From Aquatica leii (Eukaryota > Arthropoda > Insecta > Coleoptera > Lampyridae), in NCBI GenBank assembly GCA_035610365.1, contig CM069439.1:23573533-23637532 (forward strand): a stretch of 64,000 nt of DNA, written 5' to 3'. Below, piece after piece: positions 42,780 to 54,738 of this stretch (the first letter of the stretch is position 1; each line of letters opens with the position of its first letter). The position numbers and the translations under genes are program-made. Under the pieces are notes generated by a model. The model saw only the letters and a list, made by a program, of their open reading frames with translations, was not told the DNA's origin and made no database searches.

Positions 42780-43574
42780 CTAGTCTCTTCCTGAGAGCCA
42801 AAACAAGAAGTACAACTTGGCCTTTGCTGTATTGTCGTTCCTGAACCCAAACAAACTGACGTTTTGCAAGACATTGCAGCTTGCATCTTCAGAGTGGTAA
42901 ATGTTACTGAAAGAAAAAGTGTAAATGACGATACTTATACTGACTTCGTTATTACGCAAAGTAAGTGTTCTTTCCAAGAAGATTAATTGTTTTAGAGGAT
43001 ATAATACTGGTAGCCAAGATTTGCTGAGTGTTAAACCGTCTTCTCGGTTTATATTACATGAATGTTTTTCTATTTCCACAGCTTCGCGGATTAGTCCAGG
43101 AAAGTAGAAAGGAGTTCTAGCCAACACTTTAGTTTGATCAAAGTTTAGGATGTGTCCTTGGTTCCACACGTGTTCTGCCACTGCTGATTTAGTAACTCTG
43201 TGGCGTTTGCAGTCAGTCATATGTTTTTTTACTTTAACTTCAATAGAGCGTCCCGTCTGTCTTATATAACTTGATCCACAAGAACAAGGAATTTTGTAAG
43301 CTCCGGCATGTTTTAGAGCCCCTTGTTTGTCTTTAGCAGATGTAAACCAAGTGTTCAAGGTATCCTTAGTCGTAAAAACAGATTTAATATTATGTTTCTT
43401 TAGCAGCCTGCTTATTTTGTCTGTCGAACCCATGCAGTATAGTAAATAAGCGGTGCTGGTAAGATGTGATACGTCTTCTTTGACTCCACATACTATATCT
43501 TTTATCGGAGTCGTCTTAGGCGTAACGGCGTAGTTAAAACCCTCCTTTAACAAGGATGTGGTCTGTGCATCCAA
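42780..43574 (-). CDS. Penelope-like N-terminus joined to GIY-YIG endonuclease, 264 aa
   Basis: The open frame runs from a Penelope N-terminal segment (residues 1-38, KEGFNYAVTPKTTPIKDIVC) straight into the RT-endonuclease linker (TDKISRLLKKHNIKSVF). It then enters a GIY-YIG domain: YKIPCSCGSSYIRQTGRS at about residues 93-110, followed by KSAVAEHVWNQGH, REAVEIEKH and NINREDGLTLSKSWLPVL. The RT palm is absent, so the copy is internally deleted with the frame kept. The GIY module is modified to (Y)KIP...SYI with Arg before QTGRS, where Gly is usual. The last 70 or so residues are read-through of 3' element sequence containing the hammerhead-like motif. The true ORF starts upstream of this ATG, where stops intervene. 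Probably not a functional transposase. Confidence 0.68.
   Translation of the reverse strand: MDAQTTSLLKEGFNYAVTPKTTPIKDIVCGVKEDVSHLTSTAYLLYCMGSTDKISRLLKKHNIKSVFTTKDTLNTWFTSAKDKQGALKHAGAYKIPCSCGSSYIRQTGRSIEVKVKKHMTDCKRHRVTKSAVAEHVWNQGHILNFDQTKVLARTPFYFPGLIREAVEIEKHSCNINREDGLTLSKSWLPVLYPLKQLIFLERTLTLRNNEVSISIVIYTFSFSNIYHSEDASCNVLQNVSLFGFRNDNTAKAKLYFLFWLSGRD
42858..42894 (-). ncRNA. Hammerhead-like 3' motif of Penelope copy A
   Basis: Minus strand: CTGAAGATGCAAG, loop, CTTGC, AAAACGTC. The perfect GCAAG/CTTGC stem fits stem II, and GAAAC is changed to AAAAC. The matching motif in copy B keeps GCGAAACGTC. Confidence 0.5.
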
Positions 43575-43887
43575 AACCGTGTCTGTTAGGTTGACAATTA
43601 CTTTATGGTCGTCTAACGTTTTCTTAGGCTGTGAAGGATGTAATCGCTCGAATTCCTTAGTTTGCTTTATTTTTGATTGTTCATAAATCTTGTTAGCTTG
43701 TATCCTAGTGATAGCATCTATTTTTACCTATATCGAGTGTTATAATTTGTTAGACAAAGTTAAAAGTACCTTGTATAACTTTTTGCTGACAGCGTTTAGT
43801 ACTTTGTCTTTATTGTGAATTTCCAAACGTAACAGTTTGTATCCAGCTTTGCAAAAAAATTGCTCATTATGAGAATTTAGAAACTCC

Positions 43888-44345
43888 TTTCTACTTTCCC
43901 ATACTAATCCGCGAAGCTGTAGAAATAGAAAAACATCCATGTAATATGAACCGAGAAGACGGTTTAAGACTCAGCAAATCTTGGTTACCAGTATTATATC
44001 CTTTAAGACAAAGATCGACCTTCTTGGAAAGGACACAAACACTTACTCCGAGTAATAACGAAGTCAGTCAAGCGGTAACGGAAAGATAAGGTCCGTTAAT
44101 TACGCTAATCGCTATTGGTATAAATATCGTCATTTACACTTTTTCTTTCAGTGACATTTACCACTCTAAAGATGCAAGCTGCAATGTCTTGCGAAACGTC
44201 AGTTTGTTTGGGTTCACGAACGACAATATGGCAAAAGCCAAGTTCTACTTGTTGTTTTGGCTCTCAAGAAGAGACTAGGACCAAGCCTAAGTCTGGATGC
44301 TTAACTACGACTAAGCCGACAGTCGCTTATAATCATTACTATAAT
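43888..44345 (+). pseudogene. Penelope-like element 3' fragment (copy B), opposite orientation
   Basis: Plus-strand reading gives FPILIREAVEIEKHPCNMNR and EDGLRLSKSWLPVLYPLRQ, the C-terminal end of the GIY-YIG protein, stopping near 44090. The 3' region follows with a hammerhead-like motif at 44163-44200. It is homologous to 42720-43110 of copy A in inverted orientation, so the pair forms a large imperfect inverted repeat around the N-terminal part of copy A. Confidence 0.72.
44163..44200 (+). ncRNA. Hammerhead-like 3' motif of Penelope copy B
   Basis: CTAAAGATGCAAG, loop GCTGCAATGT, CTTGC, then GAAACGTC. Stem II pairs perfectly and the GAAAC core is intact; the CTGATGA core is altered. Confidence 0.5.
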
Positions 44346-44729
44346 ACAATAAATAATCGTTCTTATTTAATTTTTCAAAAATGTCAAATTCAATATTAAT
44401 AGACAAACTGTCATTTCTAATCAATACATTTCCAGCTAACCTAATTTTGTTTAATACATAATCTTTTATATACTGTTTTGCAACTGACATTGACTTTCAC
44501 TCTCTTAGTTGTTTTGTACTAATCATTCATTCCTCAGCGTTTGCCAACAACGTCGCCTATGAGCGACGAAATGAGTGCCTAATATATAATTCAAGATCCG
44601 GCAATTTTAGATAAACAGTTATTTTTTCGGAATTTGGAATAACTGACGTCATTAAACGTGCTTTAGAAGAAAAACAAGTCTGTTTTTGAATCTTCAGCAA
44701 TGCAATACGACTAACTATTAGAGGATAAA
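44346..44729. other. AT-rich spacer
   Basis: No gene. A short hairpin (GTCGC-CTATGA-GCGAC at about 44551-44566) is the only structure noted; it may belong to a decayed element. Confidence 0.35.
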
Positions 44730-45260
44730 GCTAAACGAGTTGAAATCCACCCATATCAACTTCACAAATAAACCATTAAAAAACTCGCCGTCTCTAGATG
44801 TAAATAGCATTCCTGTACTTTATAGGAACATTGCTAAGTACCTAGGCATGATTCTGGAACCCCAAACTTAGATGGAAAAGTCATGTTAAAAAAAATTAGC
44901 AAAATTGGGACTAAAAGACAGTAGCTCCAAACTTTCAATCTCCAATAAATTACTGATTTATAATCAGATCCTAAAACTAGTATGGCTGTACGGTATCCAG
45001 CTTTGGGACTGTGTTACTGGTTCCAACATCAAGTGTATTCAAACATTTCCAGAATAAAATGTTACGAAACATACTGAATGCTCCCTGGTGTGTTCAAAAT
45101 TCCGATCTTCATAGAGACCGCATGCCAACCGTCAAGAAAAAAATTACAAGATTTGCTGAAAAGCACAAAGATAGACTTTACCTCCACGCCAATTTAAAGG
45201 CTATTCAACTGCTGGACAACCAACACCATATCTGAATATTGAAGAGGAGAAAACCACGTG
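44730..45260 (+). pseudogene. Jockey-like LINE RT C-terminal fragment
   Basis: Reading across frames on the plus strand gives INFTNKPLKN, RNIAKYLGMILEPQ, LSISNKLLIYNQILKLVWLY, GIQLWDCVTGSNIKCIQTF and, in the open piece 45011-45235, NKMLRNILNAPWCVQNSDLH. These are the thumb and C-terminal blocks of Jockey-clade ORF2. Several stops and frameshifts; no 5' half, tail or duplication seen. Confidence 0.7.
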
Positions 45261-45261
45261 A

Positions 45262-45538
45262 TCTCGTGTAGTATGTTGCGAATAAAAACAGAGCACAGTG
45301 CGCGAGTGAAGTGCAAACAGTTTTGAAAAATCTAAAAGACATCAATGGATAGACTTTAGCCGATAGAAAATTAATGTTCTAGTGCTACTGCACGATAACA
45401 TATTTCAATGGTCATATTAGGCATTGTGAGCACAGATGTTTTATTTATTATTAGACAAAATTTACAAGTATATCTAGTAGTATATAACAATAAAAAATTT
45501 GACGTTTATCTTATATATTTTATTTAATTATTTTCATA
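45262..45538. other. AT-rich spacer
   Basis: Possibly 3' UTR of the Jockey-like fragment at its start; nothing else recognised. Confidence 0.35.
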
Positions 45539-45549
45539 ATAAATGTATA

Positions 45550-45950
45550 TATATATATAAGTTTAACTTTATTCATTGCCATTTGGCTTACAAATTTTGG
45601 TCGTGTTATTACATTACATATATATTACATTTTCTTATCCCTTCTCCCCCCTTAACTTTTTCCTCCTGTTCCATACTTCCTCCATCCATTCCACTCCTTT
45701 TCCGTTTTCATCTAAGATATCCACTGTTTTCATCCCCTCTTCTCTTAATTCCTTGCATCTCTTTCTCATGTGGTTAATGTCTTCCCTTTCTTCTCCACAT
45801 AGCCTGCACAACTTTTCTGGTTCTTCTCTCCAATATTTGTTCCCTAGCCCCTCGTTGCCACATCTGAACCTTGCCACCATTTTTTTCCTGTTGTTGCTTT
45901 TTGTCTCATTGTCTTTTAAATATTCCGGCACCCCTTCACCCTTGATATAT
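45550..45950 (-). mobile_element. LINE 3' end, copy 2 of the 22857-25708 family
   Basis: Closely matches about 22857-23255: same tail (AGTTTAACTTTATTC...GCCATTTGGCTTACAAATTT) and same C-terminal coding block (KLCRLCGEEREDINHM...C on the minus strand). Flanked by ATAAATGTATA at 45539-45549 and 45951-45961, so it is a separate, heavily 5'-truncated insertion of 401 bp. Confidence 0.88.
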
Positions 45951-45961
45951 ATAAATGTATA

Positions 45962-46292
45962 AGAATGATTACCCAAATATGTTAAAGAAAACGGTAAAAA
46001 AATAGAAAATTTGTTATCATCTAAATCTAAACAAAAATATGAAAAAAATATCATCGTTTTTGAAAACATAATAAAATGGTGTAATAAATTCATAACACCA
46101 TTTCATTATGCTCCGCTTGTTATATATATGTTTGCGTATCTCGTATTCTAAGCATTATGAGTAAGTTAACGAAGTGAAAAATAAAAACATCAAGTACCTT
46201 AAGGGAAAAATGAAACTCATTAACTTTTCTATTACAAAAGTTGCGAAATATGTCAAAATGTATTTTCTTTCTGATGATATTAATCATTCATT
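45962..46292. other. AT-rich spacer
   Basis: Between two LINE insertions; no ORF or repeat end apart from the 12-bp duplication starting at 46293. Confidence 0.4.
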
Positions 46293-46304
46293 AACATTTT
46301 CAAA

Positions 46305-48773
46305 AAAAGGGCTCCGCAGATATCACAATTTCAGATAAACTCGCTGAAGATATTTTAAATAGTTTAACACCTCCGTCTGCAAATAACAACGTGCCTGTTT
46401 GCTCTTATTTAAACAACAATAATACTTTTTTATCTCAACAATTTACACCAGAAGAATTAAATCAAGCCATTAAAAAAAACTGTAATACTTCTCCTGAACC
46501 GGATAATATATGCTACCCTATGTTATCACATCTAGGACCTCAGGCTAAACAATATCTTTTAGATATTTTTAATGATATGTGGAAATTTTCATATGTACCA
46601 CAATTACTTAAGAATAGCTACATCATAGTTTTTTATAAGACAGGGAAAGATCGAGAATTGTACAGCAGTTATAGACCCATATCTCTCTCATCGTGTGTAA
46701 CCAAAACATTCGAAAGGTTAATAAAATTTCGTTTAGAATATTGGCTTCTCAAAAACAATTCGGTTCCTCCAAACCAATATGGTTTCAAACCTGGGTTTGG
46801 TTCTAGTGATGCTACTGTTCATCTAGTTACAGATCTCCAACTTGCACTCACTGATAACTTAACTACAGCCGGTTTATTTTTAGACATAGCAAACGCATAC
46901 GCAAATGTCAATTTATGGTTATTATCTGAGAAATTAGCTGCTTTGAATCTACCAACACACATAGTCTATACACTTTTTAATTTATTTAATTCCAGAAAAA
47001 TAACCATTAAATACAACAACAAATTGATTGGTCCTAGGTTTACGTCACAGGGCTTACCTCAAGGTTCAGTGCTTAGTCCTCTCTTATTTAATATTTACAC
47101 TGCGGATTTGCATCAGATACTTGGCAATAATATACAATGTATTCAATATGCTGATGATTTTGTAGTCTATTCTACAAAACCAAATCAACAAGATGCTATT
47201 AAAAATCTTACTTACGCTACTAACAACCTTACAAGTTGGTGTTTTCAAAACGGATTTGATATTTCAACAACAAAGTCTACTGTTATGTTTTTTACTCGAA
47301 AAAGGATACCTAAGCAAAACCACATACTTCTAAATAATATGTCTTTCCCTATCTGTCAAACGTTCAAATATTTAGGCATTAAATTAGATTCTAAATTATT
47401 GTGGAGAGATCAAATTTTACATATTACTAATAAAACCGAAAAAGGTATTAACCTTTTAAAATATACCTGTAGGTTTGCTTGGGGTTGTAATCAGGAAATA
47501 GCCCTTCTTTTTTATAGATCATACATAAGAAGCATAATAGACTATGGATGTATTCTTTACGGGGCTGCAAGTAACACTCACCTCCAAAAGCTTGATAAAA
47601 TCCAATATAAAGCCATTAAAATTTGTATGGGTGTTATGAAATCTTCTCCAAATCAATGTTGTCTTGTTGAAAGTTTAGAGCAACCACTGTGGTGCAGAAG
47701 ACTTTTTTTAGCCTCCAAATTTCTTTTAAAACTAAAACGTAAAAACCCTAGTTTCTATAATAAAATTTATAGTTTACACATCCGTAACTTAACCGAAACA
47801 TATTGGATAAAGAAAAATTCCCCACCACTCACAGAAGCATTTGTAATATGTCACCAACTTAATTTTCTAAATCAGAAATATTTTCACAAACCGGCTATAT
47901 ACAATTTAGATTATAAACTACTATTAATGAAACCCTGTGTCACTCTACCTAACTACTTACCTAACACAAATTCAAACACAGTCTTTAAAGAAGCTAAAAC
48001 TAAGTTTCCTTCACACGCAACATTTATTTTTACGGACGGATCTAAGATGGAGGCGGCTCTAAGAGGTGCAATATACGTGCCGTCAATTTTGTATAAACTT
48101 TCGTTTTCCCTCAATTCATTATTAAGTATTTTTTCGGCAGAAATGGGTTATGGGTTAAAGCACATAGTGGTATACATGGCAATATGGAGGTCGATAGATT
48201 GGCTAAAAGTGAAATTACGTCAAACAACAAATACAGCGAATACCTCGCCACTAATGATCTATTCCCAGTTATTAAAGAACATTGTCAGTTGCTATGGAAT
48301 TTAAAATGGAAAGAATTGAGAAGTAATTTAAAATCATTCTATTACAAAGTTCACCCAAATATTCCTTCGCATCATTGGTATCAAAAGAAGATTTACTTCA
48401 GCAGATGTTTTATATCCACTATTAGTAGGATTAAATTATACCATGGAAGATTTCCTTCACATATTTTTAAAATTGGTATAAAGGATACTCCTTTTTGCGA
48501 ATGCGGAGAAGTAGGTGATATTAATCATCTCTTATTTAACTGTCGGTTAAATTACTATCACAGTAACAACTTACTTCAAATTCTTAATAACAATGGTTTT
48601 CCTTCTCCAGTGTGGTTACCTAACATTTTAAATAGTAATAATATTAATATCTTTAAATATTTATACAAATTTCTACAGATAACGAAAACATGTATATAAG
48701 GTATCACATTCAGAAGTAAAATGTATTCAATATTTTACCCTAAATGGTAAGGTCAAAAAAAAAAAAAAAAAAA
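46305..48773 (+). mobile_element. 5'-truncated LINE with RNase H remnant, poly-A tail and 12-bp TSD
   Basis: Bounded by AACATTTTCAAA at 46293-46304 and 48774-48785. Ends in a 21-A run at 48755-48775. Lacks the endonuclease; RT is complete. The long open frame implies a fairly recent insertion. Confidence 0.92.
46391..48699 (+). pseudogene. LINE ORF2: reverse transcriptase, truncated RNase H, CCHC end
   Basis: A 637-residue open frame (to 48304) holds an RT: FTPEELNQAIKKN, the fingers block SSYRPISLSSCVTKTFERLI, motif A FLDIANAYANV, QGLPQGSVLSPLLFNIYTA and the catalytic QYADDFVVYS, all intact, then KYLGIKLDSKL. The RNase H starts with FIFTDGSKM and reaches FSAE, but its middle is missing. The end of that domain (GVKAHSGIHGNMEVDRLAKS, about 48150-48210) is read in the next frame. 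That frame continues to 48699 with CECGEVGDINHLLFNC, a terminal zinc motif. RNase H after RT points to an I-group LINE. Start 46391 is only the first usable codon; the true N-terminus with endonuclease is lost. Confidence 0.88.
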
Positions 48774-48785
48774 AACATTTTCAAA

Positions 48786-51700
48786 TAATTTTTCGTATTT
48801 TCCGTTCAATTAGAAGTGCGCGTGTATCAAAGTTTGATCGTAAATCGCATTTAGAATGTAAAAAACTATTTGAATGTGTACTAATTGTTTGCAAGAAGCG
48901 ATTAGCAGTCAAGGTAGATTTGACTTTAATCGCATCTTGCAAACCCATTATTTTTGTAATATTTTGTTTTCTTTTATTAACTACTACATAACTAAAAAAT
49001 CATTACTTTATTCAAACTTCCTCAGTTTTAAGTATATTTTTTAATTCTAGTGACATTTATTATAAAAAAATGTTATTAGCATATTAGGTATATATCTTAT
49101 ACAAAAGTGAGAATAAAAGGAATTCTTAAATGGTAATTATTGTATAGACAACGGACAATACTTTTATTGTTCAAAATTAAGAACTTCCTGCTTTATGACG
49201 TTTGTGAAGAATTTGTGGACTTTATTTATAAATAATCTATTCTAATACTTTAAAAGTAAAAAAAAACTGCAATGAGCTTCGAACTTTTAACCGGTTATAA
49301 CAGCAAGATTTTAGTGTTATTTTTGACTCTGAAGCGTAATTCTGCAATAATCGTATAATTACAGTACTCGTAAATTTTTGTAAATACTCAGGAAAAAGTT
49401 AAGAAATATAATAATTTACCTCTAAAACTGAACGGAATTCTTAAATGAGTATTACACTCATGCATACCAATTTGATTTAAAGTAAACGGATCTCCGAAAA
49501 ACATAAAAGAGAAAGTTGATGTCATCAGAAGGTAAAATAATCAATACTGTTAACACACTTTCTCGGAACGGAAAAACAACTTCGTAAGTGGGATAAAATT
49601 TTGACGTCTTTTTCTATGCAGAGCAATATTAATATTTCTTATAAACCTTTAAGAATGGAAAGTTTTTTAAAAAACGTTTTATATCTCAAAAATATTTGGT
49701 TTTGTTAGAACTTTTGTTTTTGTTTCAACCGAGAACCGGAAGTTGTTATTTTCTGCATTACTAACTTTTGAAAAAACTTTTACAGTTTGTGATGTCATTA
49801 AAGTTACTAAATAAACTTAATGGATAGCGTTATAAAATATTAACGTTATCTTCAATATTATAAAGCTTAAGTTTTTCAAACGCGGTGCTGAATAGGCAGT
49901 TCACTTTTTTATTCTGTAATGCCGTTTTGGTTTTATCAAATATTTCGCACTGTTATTTTGGTAAAGGTAAAACGTTTCATTATTTTAGTAATGTAAAAAT
50001 GCTATTTTTAAAACTGTCTTTTCTAGTTAAAAATAAACTCTAAATAAAGCTAATTCAACGTCATGTTTCATAAATCTATTCATAAATTTGTTGTTTTTTC
50101 GAAAAAAGAATTATCAAATTATTTTTATTTTTTATGATTTTATTACGTACTCGTGTAATGTAAAACATTTTTCTCTACTAATACAAAATCTTATAAAAAT
50201 AAAGGTCTTTTACAAATTCCCAAATTTTTTGAGGTTATTGTTGAATGTTATTTTATTCATTATTACCTTCAGATTCAACTTCTTTCTTAGCGAATAGAAT
50301 CTTTTTTTGTTATTTATGATAATGTTGGTAGTCATTCCAGAACGAGTTGTAACAAGAACTAAGAATTGGCGCGTGACGCGATAGATGTTTGGCCCCATAA
50401 GAATCGTGAAACTTTATATTTGGGTGATGTTTTGCATCGTAGAAGTCAACATACTCCAAATTCGCATTTTGTGGTTAATTAAATATGATACTCATTCAAA
50501 CCGTCACCGTCTCTTTGAGTAAGTTTTACCATCGCGTTTGAGTCTGGAAATGCCGTTTAGCTTCTGGGTTCAGCTGCCCGCAGCTTTAATTAGAAAACAG
50601 AAATTACCTTAGGTTTACGTTTATTGCAGAAGATTTCACTACAATTGTATTTGTGTTCAGTGCAACTTAAAGGTTTTAAACTTATCAAAGTGAATTTTAT
50701 GCTTAACATACTGATTGATTTGGTAAATAAATTTAACCGACAGACAAGTATTCATTCATGCATTGTTAGTTTAATCTTAACCTTAATAAAATTTGCGTCA
50801 CTTATTATTGCGCCGTTAATATTTTAGTAAGTAAGTTTTGATAATTTGGTTTTTAACACACGTCGCAAATCGGATTTTACGTTTAGTATTTCTTTTTTTA
50901 CGTTCTTATAGTCACCATATTAGTTGATAACCATGCAGCTTCATTTATTTTTTTTTTAATTAAATTTTAACGTTTATATTTTGCAATTTTGTGTTAAGTT
51001 CATATAAATTTTATTTCAATTGTTTTATTTATTTTTTTGTTCCATTGTAATTTAAAAACTTTTATTTACATTGCATTTTTTATTTATTTAATAATAAATG
51101 TGTAAATTGTAAATGTACTAAAGTCTTTTAATCTCACCATGTACACAGCAAAACAAATAAAATAAGAAATAAAATACACTACAAAATAAAAATTTTGTAA
51201 TAATAAAATAAAAAATTTGAATACTGTCCTGATTTAGTTTGACGGATTTGACGTTGATATTATTTTAAAAAAAAATTAAAAACTGAATTTTTTTTAAAAA
51301 TAATTCAAACGACCAATAAATCGTAAATGGCGTTCTAATGATACAAAAAACTAATTACTGACGGAACTAATAAATTTAAAAGTGTACTCAAAACGCATGA
51401 CAATAAAATTGACTTAAGTGCATATGTACATAATTCGTAATTAATAAAATAAAAATTAGTAATTAAAATAAATTTAAAAACGTTAAATAACTACAATAAA
51501 TTAATGCGTAATTATTAAAATAATCTTAAAAATGGCGAAATGAATAAAACAAATTCAATTAACGAGTCTTTTGCAAAAAATACGTTCAAAGACCAAACAA
51601 CGGTTACGAACAATAAACTAACGAATGGGTAATATTAATAATGACAAGACTTTACACACAACGGACAATTGTCGTCATGTACAACGCTAACGCGTTTTAG
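48786..51700. other. Long AT-rich non-coding stretch
   Basis: After the duplication the DNA is AT-rich with ORFs below 70 codons that look random. At about 50290-50600 composition is a little richer in G+C (GGCGCGTGACGCG) without a frame I can assign. Long A/T runs are frequent at 50950-51600. Nothing else recognised. Confidence 0.45.
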
Positions 51701-51719
51701 ATGGTAACGAAATTTGCCG

Positions 51720-54350
51720 ACGAAGATAGGATCTAAGCAGCCTCTCGCCCGGGGACGTGGGACATTCTGACTCAGGTCAGGATATCCGCGACGATAAAGT
51801 AGGCGTTATACTCTTTATGGGAAGTGTCCCACAACCGCTGCCATTCACCCAAGATCAGGACCTTTAAATGACGATTGACCGCTAAAAAAGATAAAAAATC
51901 GTTAATCGAAACGTGGTGGTCAAAGAAGTTACATGAGCCAGTCTTGCATAGAACTTTGGTGCAGCAAACTTCCTGCAAAAGGAAAATTAAAAGATGTGTT
52001 TGGATATAACACAGAGAGTATCTATAGGAACCGTGCGATCAGTCCCGAGGATAGTTCTGAAGAATAAGGATTGGAGCGAAGCCATTTTTCTCACCACGTG
52101 AGAACGTCGAAGTTTGTAGTACTAGATGAACTAGATGACTAAGCTATACGTGAGCATGGGAATGACTGCATTGTAGAATATAGTCGCAAGATGTTTTTTT
52201 TAACTTAAATTTAAAAACCCTACAGACAAGAGTGTCGTAAAAGCGCAGTAAAGGATTTCGTCTAAACGTGGAGCCAAAAACCATGTACCTTGTCTTGTCT
52301 AAAAACATACTTAGTTTATTGTTGCCAGCCCAGCTAATCAAAATATTTAGACACGAGTTTTATTTTGCCTCCAAGCTTCGAGAATTTGCAGACACTGTGA
52401 CGGTAATCTTGTCCGAATAAACAAAAATGTCGCAGTCTGCTTAAAAGTTTTTGTCTAGGAGATCATTAACAACTACATTTCACAAAGTCGACCCAAAAAC
52501 CAAACTTTGCGGACAGCCTTTCTTTAGTCGTTTGGTGAAAACTGAACGTGAAACGTTCGCAGAATAGATTATCGATCTATTCAATAAATAGGTACAAATG
52601 ACGTGCGCAGCATCAGCAGGTACCTTCTTAAAGACGAGAGCTTCGATTATAGAAGACCAATATACGTTATTGAACGCTCCAGAAATGTCTATAAAAATAG
52701 CTAGTCTGTACTTGGAAACGTTCGATTGTACAATAATCATTAATGGACAGGCAACGTCAATAGTCGTTTTGCCAGCAACAAAACCACATTGACTAGAATA
52801 GAATAAAATATTTGGTGAAATATCGTCGTGTATCCTTTTAAGGAGTGTCCTTTGGAAAAGTTTTCCTAGTTCTAATAATAAAGTTATGTGACGCTACGAG
52901 TTCGGGTTGGCGAGATACTTCTTTCCGGACTTGAGAATAATGAGTAGCTTACTAATTTTCCAGCTACTAGAAAAATAACCGCATTTCATGCAAGAGTTGA
53001 ACAGGTCATCGATCGTGGATGAGAAAGAATCTAAAACAACCGTTCGCAAAGAGCATGATAAGGGTTGTCCGTCGATAGATCGTCGTCTAGAAATAAATTG
53101 GATATTATTGCTTTGATTGTGTCTACACGTTGTATCTGTCGCCATCTTTCACATTAAAACAACGTTGAGTCGACAGGAACTTCCGAGAGAATAACTTATA
53201 AACAAACCTCTACGGACTCGTCAAGCTTTTTTCCACAAAACTTTGTTTGTACCGGTGAAGCGCGGCTTTGTACAAGGCAAGTCATTTATGTTTTACGTCT
53301 ACAAGGGCTTTTAGTTGATGTTTTTGCAAACAACACCTTTCGCTTTAACCTGTCTGAGTTCTAAAATCATCTTGGTCAACTTCTCAATGATATCGTCTAC
53401 AGATTTGGAATCATGGCATACTGCACCACGTGGAAGATAAGAAAAAATTAAATTTGCCTTAGCATTATTCAGGCAAACGGGATCTATGCGTTTGAAATCT
53501 AGGATTCTTTTAGAGATTAGTACAAGGTTAAGTGCATTGACGGTTAGGTTAAACCGTATCAGTCGGTGGTCACTTTCTATCACTTCTGGAATAACTTGCC
53601 AATCTTTTATTTTTTTGACTAAACAAGGAGACGCTAAAGTTACATCTATATTTGTTGAACCTAGTTAGCCAAAGTAAAACGTTAATAAAGTTCTTTGACA
53701 ACGCAGAGGTCACGTCCACCCACGAGGTTCTCCACACATCGCCTTTGTTCGTTGGTCACCGAGGAGTGCCAAAGCGGCGATTTTGAATTGAAGTCACCTG
53801 CTATGATAATAAGAATGCCCTTTAATTCATCACGAATTTTTTCTTAGTGTTGGAGATAAATCCGAACATCCTCACTCCGCGGTCAATAAACACCGAAAAT
53901 TGCCAAGGAGGTGTTTCCAACCGTAATTATGGTCAATTGTGTTAATGGCTAAGTGTCACCACTCTGACGAACTTTAAACTATTGAAAACAATAGTCGAGT
54001 TATACCACATAGAAGAGGATGCGGCAATCCTGTTAAAGGGCACAGCTGCACCAGCGAGCTTGTACCCTAAACCTGAACTAAACACGTATGGCTCTTGGGT
54101 TAGTAGTAGAAACTCATTGCTTTAAAGGTCGCAACACGTAAGTTGCAAAGATTTACTTGCGCAAACCTTTAAGTTAATTGAGTTCATAATCAGTGTTGAT
54201 ATTTTGGCGTCGAGCCTTTTCAGGTGTGCTAAGCAGGTGGTAGCCATATAACTGACAATTGAAACAACGTGTAACTAGGAAATGGTCATTGACCCGGCAC
54301 ACATTCCAGGCGACGTACACACGACGCTATGCCAAAAAGTATCGTCGAAC
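51720..54350 (-). mobile_element. Second R1-like LINE (EN/RT), heavily decayed
   Basis: Minus-strand order from 54350 down: endonuclease, RT, C-terminal region. No tail or duplication identified. Too diverged to say if it is the same family as 31790-35692. Confidence 0.68.
51772..54250 (-). pseudogene. R1-like LINE ORF2, decayed
   Basis: The endonuclease opening has LLLTQEPYVFSSGLGYKLAG (about 54120-54050). The end of the endonuclease is the SDHRLIRFNLTVNAL block at about 53580. RT fingers are in 53145-52894 (SSSWKISKLLIILKSGKKYL). The palm is in 52740-52480: LAIFIDISGAFNNVYWSSII, then LKKGCPQS. NKLSMFLDKTRYMVFGS is near 52320. The C-terminal region (51978-51772) includes LGEWQRLWDTSHKEYNAYFI, like the R1-type WQxxWD block. 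Stops and shifts break every segment, and the YADD box is not clearly preserved. Confidence 0.7.
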
Positions 54351-54738
54351 TTCCGGGTAGGCCGGAATTTTTTTACATGATACATACAAATTTTTTTAAA
54401 TAATGATAAGCAATGCTGCATCATACATAATACGAGCAGAACAGAATTTTAAAATATTTTTTCTCAACTTAATACATTTAGCTTGTTTAGCATATGTTTT
54501 AAATAAAGTCCCTGAACTTCTAAAAATAGAACTTCCAATGGTAAATAGTCTTTGCATGCAACATAAAAAAGTATTTTTAAAAGCTCTTCTACAAGTGTAT
54601 AAAGAACGGCCAATGTGCCTTTTAAGGAATTATAGATATAATTTGAAGATGTTAACAGTTTTTTCACATTTTTTATTTTTACTTTGTTCAGTTCGATGCT
54701 TTTTGTTTTTTTAGCCTTCGCACAATATATAGTCCGTT
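54351..54738. other. Spacer between two LINEs
   Basis: AT-rich. Overlapping ORFs on both strands (about 100 codons) show no family signature and are probably chance. Confidence 0.35.

Larger units (their letters stand above)
42620..43870 (-). mobile_element. Penelope-like element with internal RT deletion (copy A)
   Basis: The N-terminal region lies at about 43870-43460 (YKLLRLEIHNKDKVLNAVSK, then NLTDTVLDAQTTSLL), followed without RT core by linker, GIY-YIG domain and a hammerhead-like 3' motif. The 3' half recurs inverted at 43888-44345. Confidence 0.75.

Noticed and set aside
44551-44580. Hairpin GTCGC...GCGAC followed by GAAA as a hammerhead ribozyme
   Set aside because: The CTGATGA core is missing; only a stem and a GAAA are present.
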